Positions 25,345 to 33,590 of a DNA stretch of 38,924 nucleotides are shown here, piece after piece. Origin of the DNA: Clostridia bacterium. Lineage in GTDB: Bacteria; Bacillota; Clostridia; Lachnospirales; CAG-274. Numbering within the stretch: position 1 is the first letter of the stretch; the number at the start of each line of letters is the position of its first letter. The notes beneath the pieces were generated by a model. That model was given only the letters and a program-made list of their open reading frames with translations, did no database searches and was not told the DNA's origin. Location: positions 1-38,924 of the forward strand of contig JAUNGN010000022.1 of assembly GCA_030524425.1 (NCBI GenBank). Direction: 5' to 3'. Made by a program: the position numbers and the translations under genes.

Positions 25345-26780
25345 TGAATTATCAGATGGTAGTAGGCTTAGAGGTACACGTTGAGTTATCTACTAAGTCA
25401 AAGATTTTCTGCAGCTGTACAACTGAGTTCGGCGGTGAGCCTAATACTCACGTTTGTCCTGTTTGTTCAGGTATGCCCGGCGTACTTCCCGTATTAAACA
25501 AAAAGGTTGTTGACTTTGCAATAAGAGCAGGTCTTGCCACTAATTGCGAAATTACAAGATATAACAAGTTTGACAGAAAGAATTATTTTTATCCTGACCT
25601 TCCTAAGGCTTATCAGGTAAGCCAGTTGTATTTGCCTATTTGCAGAAACGGTAAGGTTGAAATTGATGTAAACGGTGAAAAGAAATATATCGGTATTCAC
25701 GAAATTCATATGGAAGAGGATGCCGGTAAATTGGTTCACGACCCTTGGGATGATTGTACACTTGTTGACTACAACAGATGCGGTGTACCTCTTCTTGAAA
25801 TTGTATCTGAGCCTGATTTCAGAAGTGCCGATGAAGTAATTGCTTACCTTACAAAGTTAAGAGAAACTATGATGTATCTTGGCGTTTCCGACTGTAAGAT
25901 GCAGGAGGGTTCTATGAGAGCCGATGTTAATATTTCTGTAATGCCTGTAGGTTCAAATAAGTTTGGTACCCGTACAGAAATGAAGAATATGAACTCATTT
26001 AAGGCTATATATAAGGCTATTAACTATGAGGCACAAAGACAAATTGAGCTTCTTGAATCAGGCGGTGTTGTTACTCAGGAAACAAGAAGATGGGATGACA
26101 ATAAGGACGCCAGCTTTGCAATGAGAAGTAAGGAAAATGCACAGGACTACAGATATTTCCCTGAGCCTGACCTTCTCCCTATTGAAATAAGCGATGAGTG
26201 GATTCAAAACACTGTTGATAATATGCCTGAGCTTCCCGAAGCTAAAAGAGCAAGATATATTAAGGAATTTGGACTTTCTGAGTATGACGCATCAGTTATT
26301 ACTGCTGAAAGACAGGTTGCTTATATTTTTGAGGATGCTACAAAGATTTGCGGTAAGCCTAAAGAGGTTTGCAATTATGTAATGGGTGAGCTTATGAGAT
26401 TAATGAGCGAAACAGGTACTCTTGCAGAGGAGCTTGAAATGGATCCTGCAAAGATTGCACAAATTATTGAGCTTGTTACATCAGGTAAGATTAACAGAAC
26501 TGCCGCTAAGGAAGTATTTGAGGCAGTATTTAAGGAAAATGTTGACCCTGATAAGTATATTGAAGAACACGACCTTGTTATGGTTGATAATTCTGATGAG
26601 GTTGAAGCAATTATCACTAAGGTTATTAATGATAATCCTAAGTCCATTGAGGACTTAAAGGCAGGTAAGGCTAAGGCAAGAGGATTCCTTGTAGGTCAGA
26701 CTATGAAGGCATTAAAGGGCAAGGCTAACCCACAGACTGTTAATAAGATTTTGGATGAAAAATTAGCTGAAATTTTATAA
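25344..26780 (+). CDS. gatB: Asp/Glu-tRNA amidotransferase subunit B
   Basis: 478 aa. GatB activates Asp on tRNA-Asn (or Glu on tRNA-Gln) with ATP and adds the ammonia supplied by GatA. GLEVHVELSTKSKIFCSC at the N-terminus, the Cys-x-Cys...VCPVCSGMPG zinc motif and the C-terminal tail domain with ARGFLVGQTMKALKGKANP are all present; full length. Last gene of the T-box operon. A stem arm AAAAAAGTCGGAG begins 4 bp after the stop, and its complement lies 6.8 kb away past an inserted island. Confidence 0.97.
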   Translation: MNYQMVVGLEVHVELSTKSKIFCSCTTEFGGEPNTHVCPVCSGMPGVLPVLNKKVVDFAIRAGLATNCEITRYNKFDRKNYFYPDLPKAYQVSQLYLPICRNGKVEIDVNGEKKYIGIHEIHMEEDAGKLVHDPWDDCTLVDYNRCGVPLLEIVSEPDFRSADEVIAYLTKLRETMMYLGVSDCKMQEGSMRADVNISVMPVGSNKFGTRTEMKNMNSFKAIYKAINYEAQRQIELLESGGVVTQETRRWDDNKDASFAMRSKENAQDYRYFPEPDLLPIEISDEWIQNTVDNMPELPEAKRARYIKEFGLSEYDASVITAERQVAYIFEDATKICGKPKEVCNYVMGELMRLMSETGTLAEELEMDPAKIAQIIELVTSGKINRTAAKEVFEAVFKENVDPDKYIEEHDLVMVDNSDEVEAIITKVINDNPKSIEDLKAGKAKARGFLVGQTMKALKGKANPQTVNKILDEKLAEIL

Positions 26781-26784
26781 TACT

Positions 26785-26829
26785 AAAAAAGTCGGAGCAT
26801 TAGAACACCTCACATAAAACAGTATAACA
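26785..26829 (+). repeat. Left inverted-repeat end of the island
   Basis: AAAAAAGTCGGAG at 26785-26797, then a diverged stretch, then TCACATAAAACAGTA (about 26810-26825). Compare with the right end at 33532-33576. Confidence 0.75.
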
Positions 26830-26863
26830 ACTGATTTATGGCAGACTGTCGAGCAGGGTACAG

Positions 26864-26904
26864 AAACGGCATATTGCATTGGAATTTTGCAGTATGCCGT
26901 TTTT
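26864..26904 (+). terminator. Attenuator-like hairpin in the island leader
   Basis: AAACGGCATATTGC (26864-26877) pairs with GCAGTATGCCGTTT (26889-26902), one mismatch, then more T. The stretch 26798-27222 holds no gene I can support: only this hairpin, a tandem TTAAAATGCGG repeat near 27102-27130 and a promoter at 27151. Confidence 0.55.
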
Positions 26905-27150
26905 GCTTGTATATGTAGCGCTTTAGAGCAAGGCTTTATGCGGCTTTCGGGAGCGAAATTGCACAAGGTAATGAAAGTATATTCCTGCCCTCGAAAATGT
27001 CGTTCTAATCGTCCATTCCGTCCGCATTTAAAAAGGAATAAATCGCATAAAATCAAGAGTTTCCGAGCCTGAATCCGGCAAGGTGGTGATACTATATCAA
27101 GCTGCCTTAAAATGCGGTTTAAAATGCGGATAAAGAAATTTTGATAGTAA

Positions 27151-27179
27151 TTGACTAAATTTATATAATGTGTTATAAA
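27151..27179 (+). promoter_or_regulatory. Promoter of the restriction-modification operon
   Basis: TTGACT (27151-27156), 17 bp, TATAAA (27174-27179), about 44 bp ahead of the XRE-type gene. Confidence 0.65.
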
Positions 27180-27222
27180 TATTATATTATTTTGTCGATA
27201 AGTAAATTTGCAAAGGAGATTG

Positions 27223-27444
27223 ATGTTACTTATGGAATTTGCGGAAGCGCTGAAAAAAGGCAGAGAGCAAATAAAATTGTCGCAGACAAGACTTGCGGTT
27301 GAACTGCACATCACGCCTGCAACTGTCAATCGGTGGGAGTGCGGACATTTTGCACATAATTATTTATACAAAGCTGCATTGATTGCTTATTTTGAAAAAA
27401 ATAATGTTGACGATAAAATCATAGAAACATTGAAACAGAGCTAA
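27223..27444 (+). CDS. Small XRE-type helix-turn-helix regulator
   Basis: 73 aa from the ATG at 27223 (MLLMEFAEALKKG). AAAGGAG stands 4 bases before it; the ATG at 27232 is an alternative with too long a spacing. The body is one HTH domain: QTRLAVELHITPATVNRWECG is the helix-turn-helix with the typical NRWE recognition helix of XRE proteins. It begins the operon, 16 bp before mod, and has the position of a controller protein for restriction-modification expression; such control is more usual in type II systems, so the role is inference. Confidence 0.8.
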   Translation: MLLMEFAEALKKGREQIKLSQTRLAVELHITPATVNRWECGHFAHNYLYKAALIAYFEKNNVDDKIIETLKQS

Positions 27445-27460
27445 CACGGAGGAAATGAAA

Positions 27461-29458
27461 ATGGATATTATGGACGGTATGAGCCTGAACATAGAACAGA
27501 CTAACAAAGAGAAATTACAAGCCGTATTCCCCGAATGTTTTTCTGAGGACGTTTTGGATATAGACAAGCTTTTGTCATTGTGCGGCGAATATATTACAAA
27601 TGATTTTGAAAAATATAAATTTGAGTGGAAAGGCAAAAGTGAATGTTTACAGCTTGCGCAGAAACGCTCAATGGGTACACTTCGACCTGTAAAGGACGAA
27701 AGCATTAATTTTGATACAACGCAGAATGTTTATATCAAGGGCGATAATTTAGAGGTTTTAAAGCTCTTGCAGACCGCTTATTATCGCAAGATCAAGATGA
27801 TATACATAGACCCACCCTATAACACGGGTAATGATTTTGTGTATGAGGACGATTTTGCCGATCCTATGGCAAGGTACAAAGAGGTTACACAGCAGACAAC
27901 AAAATCAAATCCCGAAACTATGGGACGTTTCCATACAAACTGGCTCAATATGATGTACCCGCGTTTAATGCTTGCGTCCAATCTATTGACAGATGACGGC
28001 GTAATCTTTATAAGCATTGACGATAACGAAATTACTAATTTACGAAAACTTTGTAACGAGGTTTTTGGAGAGGAAAATTTTGTTGCTACACTTACTGTTA
28101 TTGTTAAACCGGAGGGGCGAAGATACGGACATTTTGCAAAAACACACGAATATATTTTAGTGTATGCAAAACAGATAGAAACACTTACAATGAATGAAGT
28201 TATTGTTGAGGGTGCAGAATATCAATATTTTGACGATATAGGTGGCTTTAATCTTAAAGGACTACGCAATAGAAATGTGCAGGCTTTTAATTCCTCTAAC
28301 AGACCAAATTTGCGTTATCCGTTTTATGTTGACATAGACAATCCAAACAAAAACGGTTTATGTACAGTTAGCGTAAATAAAGTAGATAGATATGTAGAGG
28401 TTTATCCGAGCACGATTAACGGTTTAGAAAGTGTATGGCGTTGGGGGCGTGAAAAGGCTGAAAATGAAATTGAAAAGCTAACAGCATACAAGGGTAATGA
28501 TAATGAAATTAGAATTTTCCAAAAAGAGCGTAAACTAACTCAAACGGCAAAAACTGTATTGTCAGGTAAAGAAATAATATCCAATAAGGGAACTAAAGAA
28601 TTACAGGAACTTTTGGGCAAGGGCATTTTTGATTTCCCGAAGCCTTTAAAACTTGTAAAAATGCTGACAAGTATCGGAATGAATGAAAATGATTTAATCC
28701 TTGACTTTTTCAGCGGCAGTGCGACGACAGCTCACGCAGCAATGCAGTTGAACGCAGAGGACGGAGGAAACCGTAAATTTATTTGCGTGCAGTTGCCCGA
28801 ACTGACAGACGAGAACAGTGAAGCATACAAAGCAGGATATAAAACAATTTGCGATATTGGAATGGAGAGGATTAGACGCGCAGGTCAGAAAATTCTGAAA
28901 GAATTTTCTGACAATGAGGAGTTAGGAATGAGGAATGAGGAATTAAAGCAATCAGGAATTATAAATGAGGAATTAGGAAATGAAAAAGAAGAAACAAATC
29001 CTAATTCCAAATTCCTAACTCCTAATTCCTCATTAGATCTTGGTTTTAAAGTCTTTGAGCTTGACACCTCAAACCTTAAAACTTGGGACAGCACTTTATC
29101 TCTTGACGATTATGCACAAGAAGAAATTATAGAACGTATGAAAAATATCTTATCAAGAGTTAAGACAGAACGCACTGCTCTTGATATGGTTTATGAAATT
29201 ATGCTGAAAATAGGCAAGCCTTTAACAGACACTGTAGAGGCTTTTGAGATTGACGGAAAAACCGCTTACAGCATAGGAGAAGACGGCAATTTAATAATTT
29301 GTCTTGCAAAAGACGTCACGCCTGAATATCTTGAAAAGCTATGTGAATTAAAGCCGTCAAAACTTGTGGTTGGCAAAGACGCTTTATTTAACGATACCGC
29401 AATGTCAAACGCATTGTATATCTGTCAAGACAGGAATATTGAGTTAAAGTTGGTGTGA
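27461..29458 (+). CDS. mod: Type III restriction-modification methyltransferase (Mod)
   Basis: 665 aa, DNA adenine N6-methyltransferase and specificity subunit. Beta-class motif order: catalytic DPPY at 117-120 (IDPPYNTGNDF), a central target-recognition region (about 200-390), then the AdoMet motif LILDFFSGSATTAHA (about 405-419). The ATG at 27461 is chosen because CGGAGG lies 8 bases before it; the ATG at 27455 is too close. Near the C-terminus (about residues 484-525) an Asn/Glu-rich stretch (NEELGMRNEEL, later KFLTPNSSLDLG) is encoded by a palindromic repeat that looks inserted in frame. The gene is intact and should be active. Confidence 0.93.
   Translation: MDIMDGMSLNIEQTNKEKLQAVFPECFSEDVLDIDKLLSLCGEYITNDFEKYKFEWKGKSECLQLAQKRSMGTLRPVKDESINFDTTQNVYIKGDNLEVLKLLQTAYYRKIKMIYIDPPYNTGNDFVYEDDFADPMARYKEVTQQTTKSNPETMGRFHTNWLNMMYPRLMLASNLLTDDGVIFISIDDNEITNLRKLCNEVFGEENFVATLTVIVKPEGRRYGHFAKTHEYILVYAKQIETLTMNEVIVEGAEYQYFDDIGGFNLKGLRNRNVQAFNSSNRPNLRYPFYVDIDNPNKNGLCTVSVNKVDRYVEVYPSTINGLESVWRWGREKAENEIEKLTAYKGNDNEIRIFQKERKLTQTAKTVLSGKEIISNKGTKELQELLGKGIFDFPKPLKLVKMLTSIGMNENDLILDFFSGSATTAHAAMQLNAEDGGNRKFICVQLPELTDENSEAYKAGYKTICDIGMERIRRAGQKILKEFSDNEELGMRNEELKQSGIINEELGNEKEETNPNSKFLTPNSSLDLGFKVFELDTSNLKTWDSTLSLDDYAQEEIIERMKNILSRVKTERTALDMVYEIMLKIGKPLTDTVEAFEIDGKTAYSIGEDGNLIICLAKDVTPEYLEKLCELKPSKLVVGKDALFNDTAMSNALYICQDRNIELKLV
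28885..29035. repeat. In-frame palindromic repeat insertion within mod
   Basis: A perfect 12-bp hairpin TCAGAAAATTCT-GAA-AGAATTTTCTGA (28885-28911) is followed by GAGGA/TTAGGAATGAGG repeats (28913-28983) and, from about 29000 to 29035, their complement (CCTAATTCCTCATT at 29021-29034). The frame stays open throughout. The whole resembles known in-frame insertion repeats made of TTAGGAATGAGGAATT-type units seen in many bacterial proteins. Confidence 0.75.
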
Positions 29459-29468
29459 GGATAATTAA

Positions 29469-30011
29469 ATGAAAAAGTTAATGAAATCTGCGTGGGGCAT
29501 AGGCATAGGAACAACATTACTTGGTTTCACACTTACCGTTTTATATGACTTAGTAAAAGATAAGTCTATTTTAAGCACAATATGGAATATTATTAAAGCG
29601 ATATGGAGGCTTATAATAACTGCTTTGAATTTAGAACTGAGATTATGGTGGATATTGCTTGGAATTGTCGTTCTTATTCTTATTTTGCTTGTAATAGCTA
29701 AAATAAGTGATTTGAAAAATGCAGAAATATCAAATGTATCATTCTTAAATTATAAAAATGATAAAATACAGGGATGGTATTGGTCTTGGCATTGGGAAAG
29801 ACAATACGATGGAAAATATCATATTATAGATTTATATCCTCTGTGTCCAAAATGTAAAACACCTATGAGAACTGATTCATATGATTATTTGAAATGTCCT
29901 CGCTGTAGATATAATTCAATAGAGTATATGCCAAATATAGGTGATATAGAAATGGTTATAATCAATAATATAGATAGAGGATTATTTCCAAAAGAAGGTG
30001 AAAAGCAATGA
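29469..30011 (+). CDS. Two-helix membrane protein with zinc-ribbon-like domain, between mod and res
   Basis: 180 aa, family not recognised. Two hydrophobic helices (about 8-26 and 57-78) separated by an amphipathic stretch, a soluble segment with aromatic WYWSWHWER (about 101-110), then a C-terminal CPKC...CPRC pair (about 126-151) that should bind zinc. The ATG overlap with res (ATGA, 4 bases) couples its translation to the nuclease. A membrane protein in this position is not part of a standard type III system, so it may be an accessory defence factor or a cargo gene. Codon use is nearer to the host flanks than that of mod and res. Confidence 0.82.
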   Translation: MKKLMKSAWGIGIGTTLLGFTLTVLYDLVKDKSILSTIWNIIKAIWRLIITALNLELRLWWILLGIVVLILILLVIAKISDLKNAEISNVSFLNYKNDKIQGWYWSWHWERQYDGKYHIIDLYPLCPKCKTPMRTDSYDYLKCPRCRYNSIEYMPNIGDIEMVIINNIDRGLFPKEGEKQ

Positions 30012-33000
30012 AACTGAAATTTATACACCAGCAATTTCAAGTCGATGCCGTGAACGCTGTTGCAGATTTGTTTCTCGGTCAGGAAAAAAATTCAACCACC
30101 TTTGAAATTGTTGACAAAACAGAAAATCTATTTACCTATATGGGTGAAAAAAACTTTGGAACGGCTAACGCCCTTGAAATTGACACGGCAACAATACTTA
30201 AAAATATGCAGGCAATACAAAGGCGTAATAATCTTCCTCTTTCCGCAGACTTACAAGACCGTAATTTTTGCGTTGAAATGGAAACGGGAACGGGAAAAAC
30301 CTATGTATATACCAAAACTATTTTTGAGCTTAACAAACGCTATGGCTTTACAAAATTTATAATTGTTGTACCGAGCGTTGCAATCCGTGAGGGCGTTAAT
30401 AAATCGCTTGAAATAACGGCGGAACACTTTGGGGATATTTACGACAATACTCCTTGCAGACACTTTATATACAATTCGCAAAAGTTGTCAGACGTCCGCC
30501 AGTTTGCCACAAGCTCCGAGATTGAAATAATGATAATCAACATAGACGCTTTCAGAAAAGCCGAGAACATCATCAATCAGGAAACGGAAAAGCTAAACGG
30601 CGATACCGCAATAAAGTACATACAGGACACCAATCCCATTGTAATTATTGACGAGCCGCAGAGTGTTGACGGTACACAGAAAGCAAAAAACGCTATCAAG
30701 AGCCTTAACCCTCTTTGTGTTTTCAGATACAGCGCTACGCACAAGGAAAAGGTCAATATGCTTTACCGGCTGACACCTGTTGACGCATATCAAATGGGAC
30801 TTGTAAAGCAAATTTGCGTGTATTCAAACACCGTTGAAAACGATTTTAACAAACCTTATATCAAGCTGCTGTCTGTTTCAATGGATAACGGTTTTAGTGC
30901 GAAAATTGAGCTTGACATACGAAACAAGCAAGGCAAGGTTAAAAGGCAGACAAAAACCGTAAAAATGAATACTGACCTTTACGAACTATCTGGCAACCGT
31001 GATATTTACGAGGGCTATGTTGTAGAGGGTATCGACTGCACGCCCGATTTTGAAGCTATCGAATTTACCAATACCGAGTATATAAAGCTCGGTAAAAGTA
31101 TTGGCGGAGTAGATGAAAATATCATAAAGAAGGTTCAAATTTACAGAACGATTGAAACACATCTGAACAAGGAGCTTATGTATTTTAACAAGGGTATTAA
31201 GGTTTTGTCCCTTTTCTTCATTGACGAGGTTGCAAAGTACAGAGCCGCAGACGGCGGCAAGGGCATTTATGCACAGCTATTTGAAGAATGTTATACGGAA
31301 CTTATAAACCGCCCGAAATATGCGCCGATTAAAGACCGCTTTACAAGCGATGTTTCAAAGATACACAACGGCTATTTTTCTGCCGATAAAAAAGGTAATT
31401 GGAAAAATACAAACGGTGAGACGAAGGACGACTACAACACTTATAATACCATTATGAGGGACAAGGAATGGCTGTTGTCGTTTGACTGCCCTTTGCGGTT
31501 TATATTCTCTCATTCCACATTAAAAGAGGGCTGGGATAACCCGAATGTATTTCAGATATGCACGCTTATTGAACAAAAATCAACCTTTACCTGCCGTCAA
31601 AAAATAGGTCGGGGCTTGCGCCTATGTGTAAATCAGAACGGCGAACGTATAGAAGATAAAAATATAAACATACTTCACGTTATGACAAATGAAAGTTTTG
31701 CGGACTTTGCCGACAATCTTCAAAAGGAAATTGAAAGCGAAACGGGCGTTAGGTTCGGCACAATTCAAATTGATTTGTTCAGCGGTATGTCATACACCGA
31801 CACAAAAACGGTTGAAAAGACCGTTACGAGTGATGAAGCAAAATTAGTATTTACTGCTTTGCAAGACAGTGGCGTTATAGACGATAAAGGCACAATCTCC
31901 GAAACCGCTAAAACGGATTTTGAATTGCCCGAAGAATTAAAGCCTATGAAAGAAGCCGTAAAAAGCGTTATAGAATCCACCGACACATTGACGGAGGAAT
32001 CTATCAGCGGAACATCTTATACGCAGACAGTTACCGAAGAAAAAACGCTGACTTATTATGATAGTGTAGAGCTTATCAAGCACCTTGAAAAGCAGGGCTA
32101 TATTGATAAAAAGCAAAAAATGAATAAGAAGCTGACAGAGGATATTAAAAACGGTACTTTCGATGTTCCGCAACATTTACAGGCGGCAAAAAGCATTATT
32201 GAAAATATTATCAAGAGAGCCGACAATAAGCCTATTGTGAGGGATGCTTCAAAAGATGTTGTTGTGCGGCTTAAAAAGCAAGTTATTGAGGAAAGTCCAG
32301 AATTTCAAGCCTTATGGGATAAGATAAAGCAAAAGACAACATACAGGGTTGATATAGACACGGACAAGCTAATCGCAAAATCGGTTAAAGCCTTAAAGGA
32401 AATGCCGAGAATACAAAAAGCAAGGATAGTTTCACAAACTGCTGCCGTTGACATTAGGAAGTCGGGCGTTACGCATACCGAAAGAGATGTAAAAGCATTT
32501 GAGATACAAAGCGAAAACACTTTTATTCCCGATGTGCTTGCCGTAATGTGCGAAGAAACCTTAACAACCGAACGGACTATATTTGAAATTATCAGACAAA
32601 GCGGCAGAGTTAAAGACTTAATTAACAATCCGCAGTTATTCATTGAAAGGTGCGTTGAAATAATCAGGCAGACACGCTATGAGTTAGCCATAGACGGTAT
32701 TAAATACTTGAAATTGGACGGTCAGACTTATTATGTTCAAGAAATATTTGATAGTTCGGAGCTTATGGCAACGCTTGACAAAAACGCCGTGGCGGTTAAA
32801 AACAGCGTTTACGATTATATTATCTATGACAGTTCAACCGTTGAGAAGCCTTTTGCAAAGGCTCTTGACGGTGACGAAGATGTTAAAATGTTTTTCAAGC
32901 TGCCGCAGAATTTCAAAGTGCGTACACCTATCGGAAATTACAATCCCGACTGGGCGGTTTATCTTGACAAGGACGGACAAGAAGGCTTGTACTTTGTTCT

Positions 33001-33166
33001 TGAAACAAAAGGCACGGACAGCCTCTTTGATGTAAGAACGCCTGAACGCTTAAAAATAGAGTGCGGCAAGGCACATTTTAAAGCGCTTGGTGATGACATT
33101 AAACTTGAAGGACCGATATACGATTGGCGGGAATTTAAGAAGAATAATTTTACACAATCCATATAA
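30008..33166 (+). CDS. res: Type III restriction enzyme, helicase-nuclease subunit (Res)
   Basis: 1052 aa. SF2 helicase core: Walker A ETGTGKT (92-98), DEAD-type box IIDEPQ (about 215), motif III SATHKEK, and motif VI QKIGRGLRL. Near the C-terminus NPDWAVYLDKDGQEGLYFVLETKG is a PD-D/ExK nuclease site. Together with Mod it recognises an asymmetric site and cuts DNA carrying two unmethylated, inversely oriented sites after ATP-driven sliding. Length fits the family (about 900-1050). No frameshift, so the system looks intact. Start overlaps the preceding gene. Confidence 0.95.
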   Translation: MKLKFIHQQFQVDAVNAVADLFLGQEKNSTTFEIVDKTENLFTYMGEKNFGTANALEIDTATILKNMQAIQRRNNLPLSADLQDRNFCVEMETGTGKTYVYTKTIFELNKRYGFTKFIIVVPSVAIREGVNKSLEITAEHFGDIYDNTPCRHFIYNSQKLSDVRQFATSSEIEIMIINIDAFRKAENIINQETEKLNGDTAIKYIQDTNPIVIIDEPQSVDGTQKAKNAIKSLNPLCVFRYSATHKEKVNMLYRLTPVDAYQMGLVKQICVYSNTVENDFNKPYIKLLSVSMDNGFSAKIELDIRNKQGKVKRQTKTVKMNTDLYELSGNRDIYEGYVVEGIDCTPDFEAIEFTNTEYIKLGKSIGGVDENIIKKVQIYRTIETHLNKELMYFNKGIKVLSLFFIDEVAKYRAADGGKGIYAQLFEECYTELINRPKYAPIKDRFTSDVSKIHNGYFSADKKGNWKNTNGETKDDYNTYNTIMRDKEWLLSFDCPLRFIFSHSTLKEGWDNPNVFQICTLIEQKSTFTCRQKIGRGLRLCVNQNGERIEDKNINILHVMTNESFADFADNLQKEIESETGVRFGTIQIDLFSGMSYTDTKTVEKTVTSDEAKLVFTALQDSGVIDDKGTISETAKTDFELPEELKPMKEAVKSVIESTDTLTEESISGTSYTQTVTEEKTLTYYDSVELIKHLEKQGYIDKKQKMNKKLTEDIKNGTFDVPQHLQAAKSIIENIIKRADNKPIVRDASKDVVVRLKKQVIEESPEFQALWDKIKQKTTYRVDIDTDKLIAKSVKALKEMPRIQKARIVSQTAAVDIRKSGVTHTERDVKAFEIQSENTFIPDVLAVMCEETLTTERTIFEIIRQSGRVKDLINNPQLFIERCVEIIRQTRYELAIDGIKYLKLDGQTYYVQEIFDSSELMATLDKNAVAVKNSVYDYIIYDSSTVEKPFAKALDGDEDVKMFFKLPQNFKVRTPIGNYNPDWAVYLDKDGQEGLYFVLETKGTDSLFDVRTPERLKIECGKAHFKALGDDIKLEGPIYDWREFKKNNFTQSI

Positions 33167-33187
33167 AGCATAATACATTTTTAGTAG

Positions 33188-33213
33188 AAAGAGCAGTCGC
33201 GCGACTGCTCTTT
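33188..33213 (+). terminator. Terminator of the restriction-modification operon
   Basis: AAAGAGCAGTCGC and GCGACTGCTCTTT are perfectly complementary (33188-33213), followed by CTCTTT, 22 bp after res. Confidence 0.85.
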
Positions 33214-33313
33214 CTCTTTATAAATTCTCCGGTCCTATTGACGGAACAATTTTTCTTGTTATCGCGTTATTCTCCGTCTGCTTTTTCGTTTCTGCCGACA
33301 CTGGCAGCTTTGA

Positions 33314-33505
33314 ATAATACGCAAATATTTTGATTTACAGGAGCTAACGCCGACCATATTGAACGATATGGTGAAACGAGTTTACGTCCACGCACCGCAT
33401 AAAACAAACGGCAAGCGGACGCAGGAAATTGATATTTATTATGACTTGGTGGGTTTTCTACCGATGTCATTGTTTCAAACGGAAAAGGAGCACGACGCGG
33501 CTTAA
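33314..33505 (+). pseudogene. C-terminal fragment of a large serine recombinase
   Basis: About 63 residues without a start codon, after an in-frame stop at 33311. It reads RKYFDLQELTPTILNDMV, then KRVYVHAPHK, KRTQEIDIYYDLVGFLP and ends in EHDAA. This is the C-terminal DUF4368-type end of TnpX-like recombinases of mobile elements in Clostridia. Catalytic and zinc domains are missing. It is oriented towards, and about 70 bp from, the right end of the island, where such a gene sits in complete elements. A short hairpin GCGGC-TTAAC-GCCGC follows its stop. Confidence 0.75.
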
Positions 33506-33531
33506 CGCCGCGCCGCACTCCAAAAATAACA

Positions 33532-33576
33532 TATTACTGTCTTATGTGAACTGTCCTTTAAAACTCCGACTTTTTT
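33532..33576 (-). repeat. Right inverted-repeat end of the island
   Basis: Read on the minus strand from 33576: AAAAAAGTCGGAG, a diverged stretch, then TCACATAAGACAGTA. It mirrors the left end. The T-run reading of this arm ends 14 bp from the metY stop. Confidence 0.75.
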
Positions 33577-33590
33577 ATGTACAAAATTTT

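Larger units (their letters stand above)
26785..33576. mobile_element. Inserted genomic island carrying a type III restriction-modification system
   Basis: The 6.8-kb stretch between the convergent genes gatB and metY is bounded by AAAAAAGTCGGAG (26785-26797) and its exact complement CTCCGACTTTTTT (33564-33576). Further in, TCACATAAAACAGTA on the left and its complement with one change on the right continue the inverted repeat. Inside: a hairpin leader, XRE-type gene, mod, a membrane/zinc-ribbon gene, res, and a serine recombinase fragment 70 bp from the right end. Genes in it use CG-containing codons far more than the flanks, a sign of transfer. No complete transposase or recombinase is present. 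No clear target duplication was seen. Confidence 0.8.

Noticed and set aside
26887..27072. 61-codon frame in the island leader
   Set aside because: No ribosome binding site, starts within a terminator-like hairpin, and composition unlike a protein family I know.
27461..29458. Simple-repeat phase-variation tract in mod
   Set aside because: No long homopolymer or short tandem tract is present; the only repeat is the palindromic insert, reported separately.
33267..33518. Minus-strand 83-codon frame opposite the recombinase fragment
   Set aside because: The plus strand reads as a known recombinase C-terminus with its own stop, so the minus frame is a shadow.
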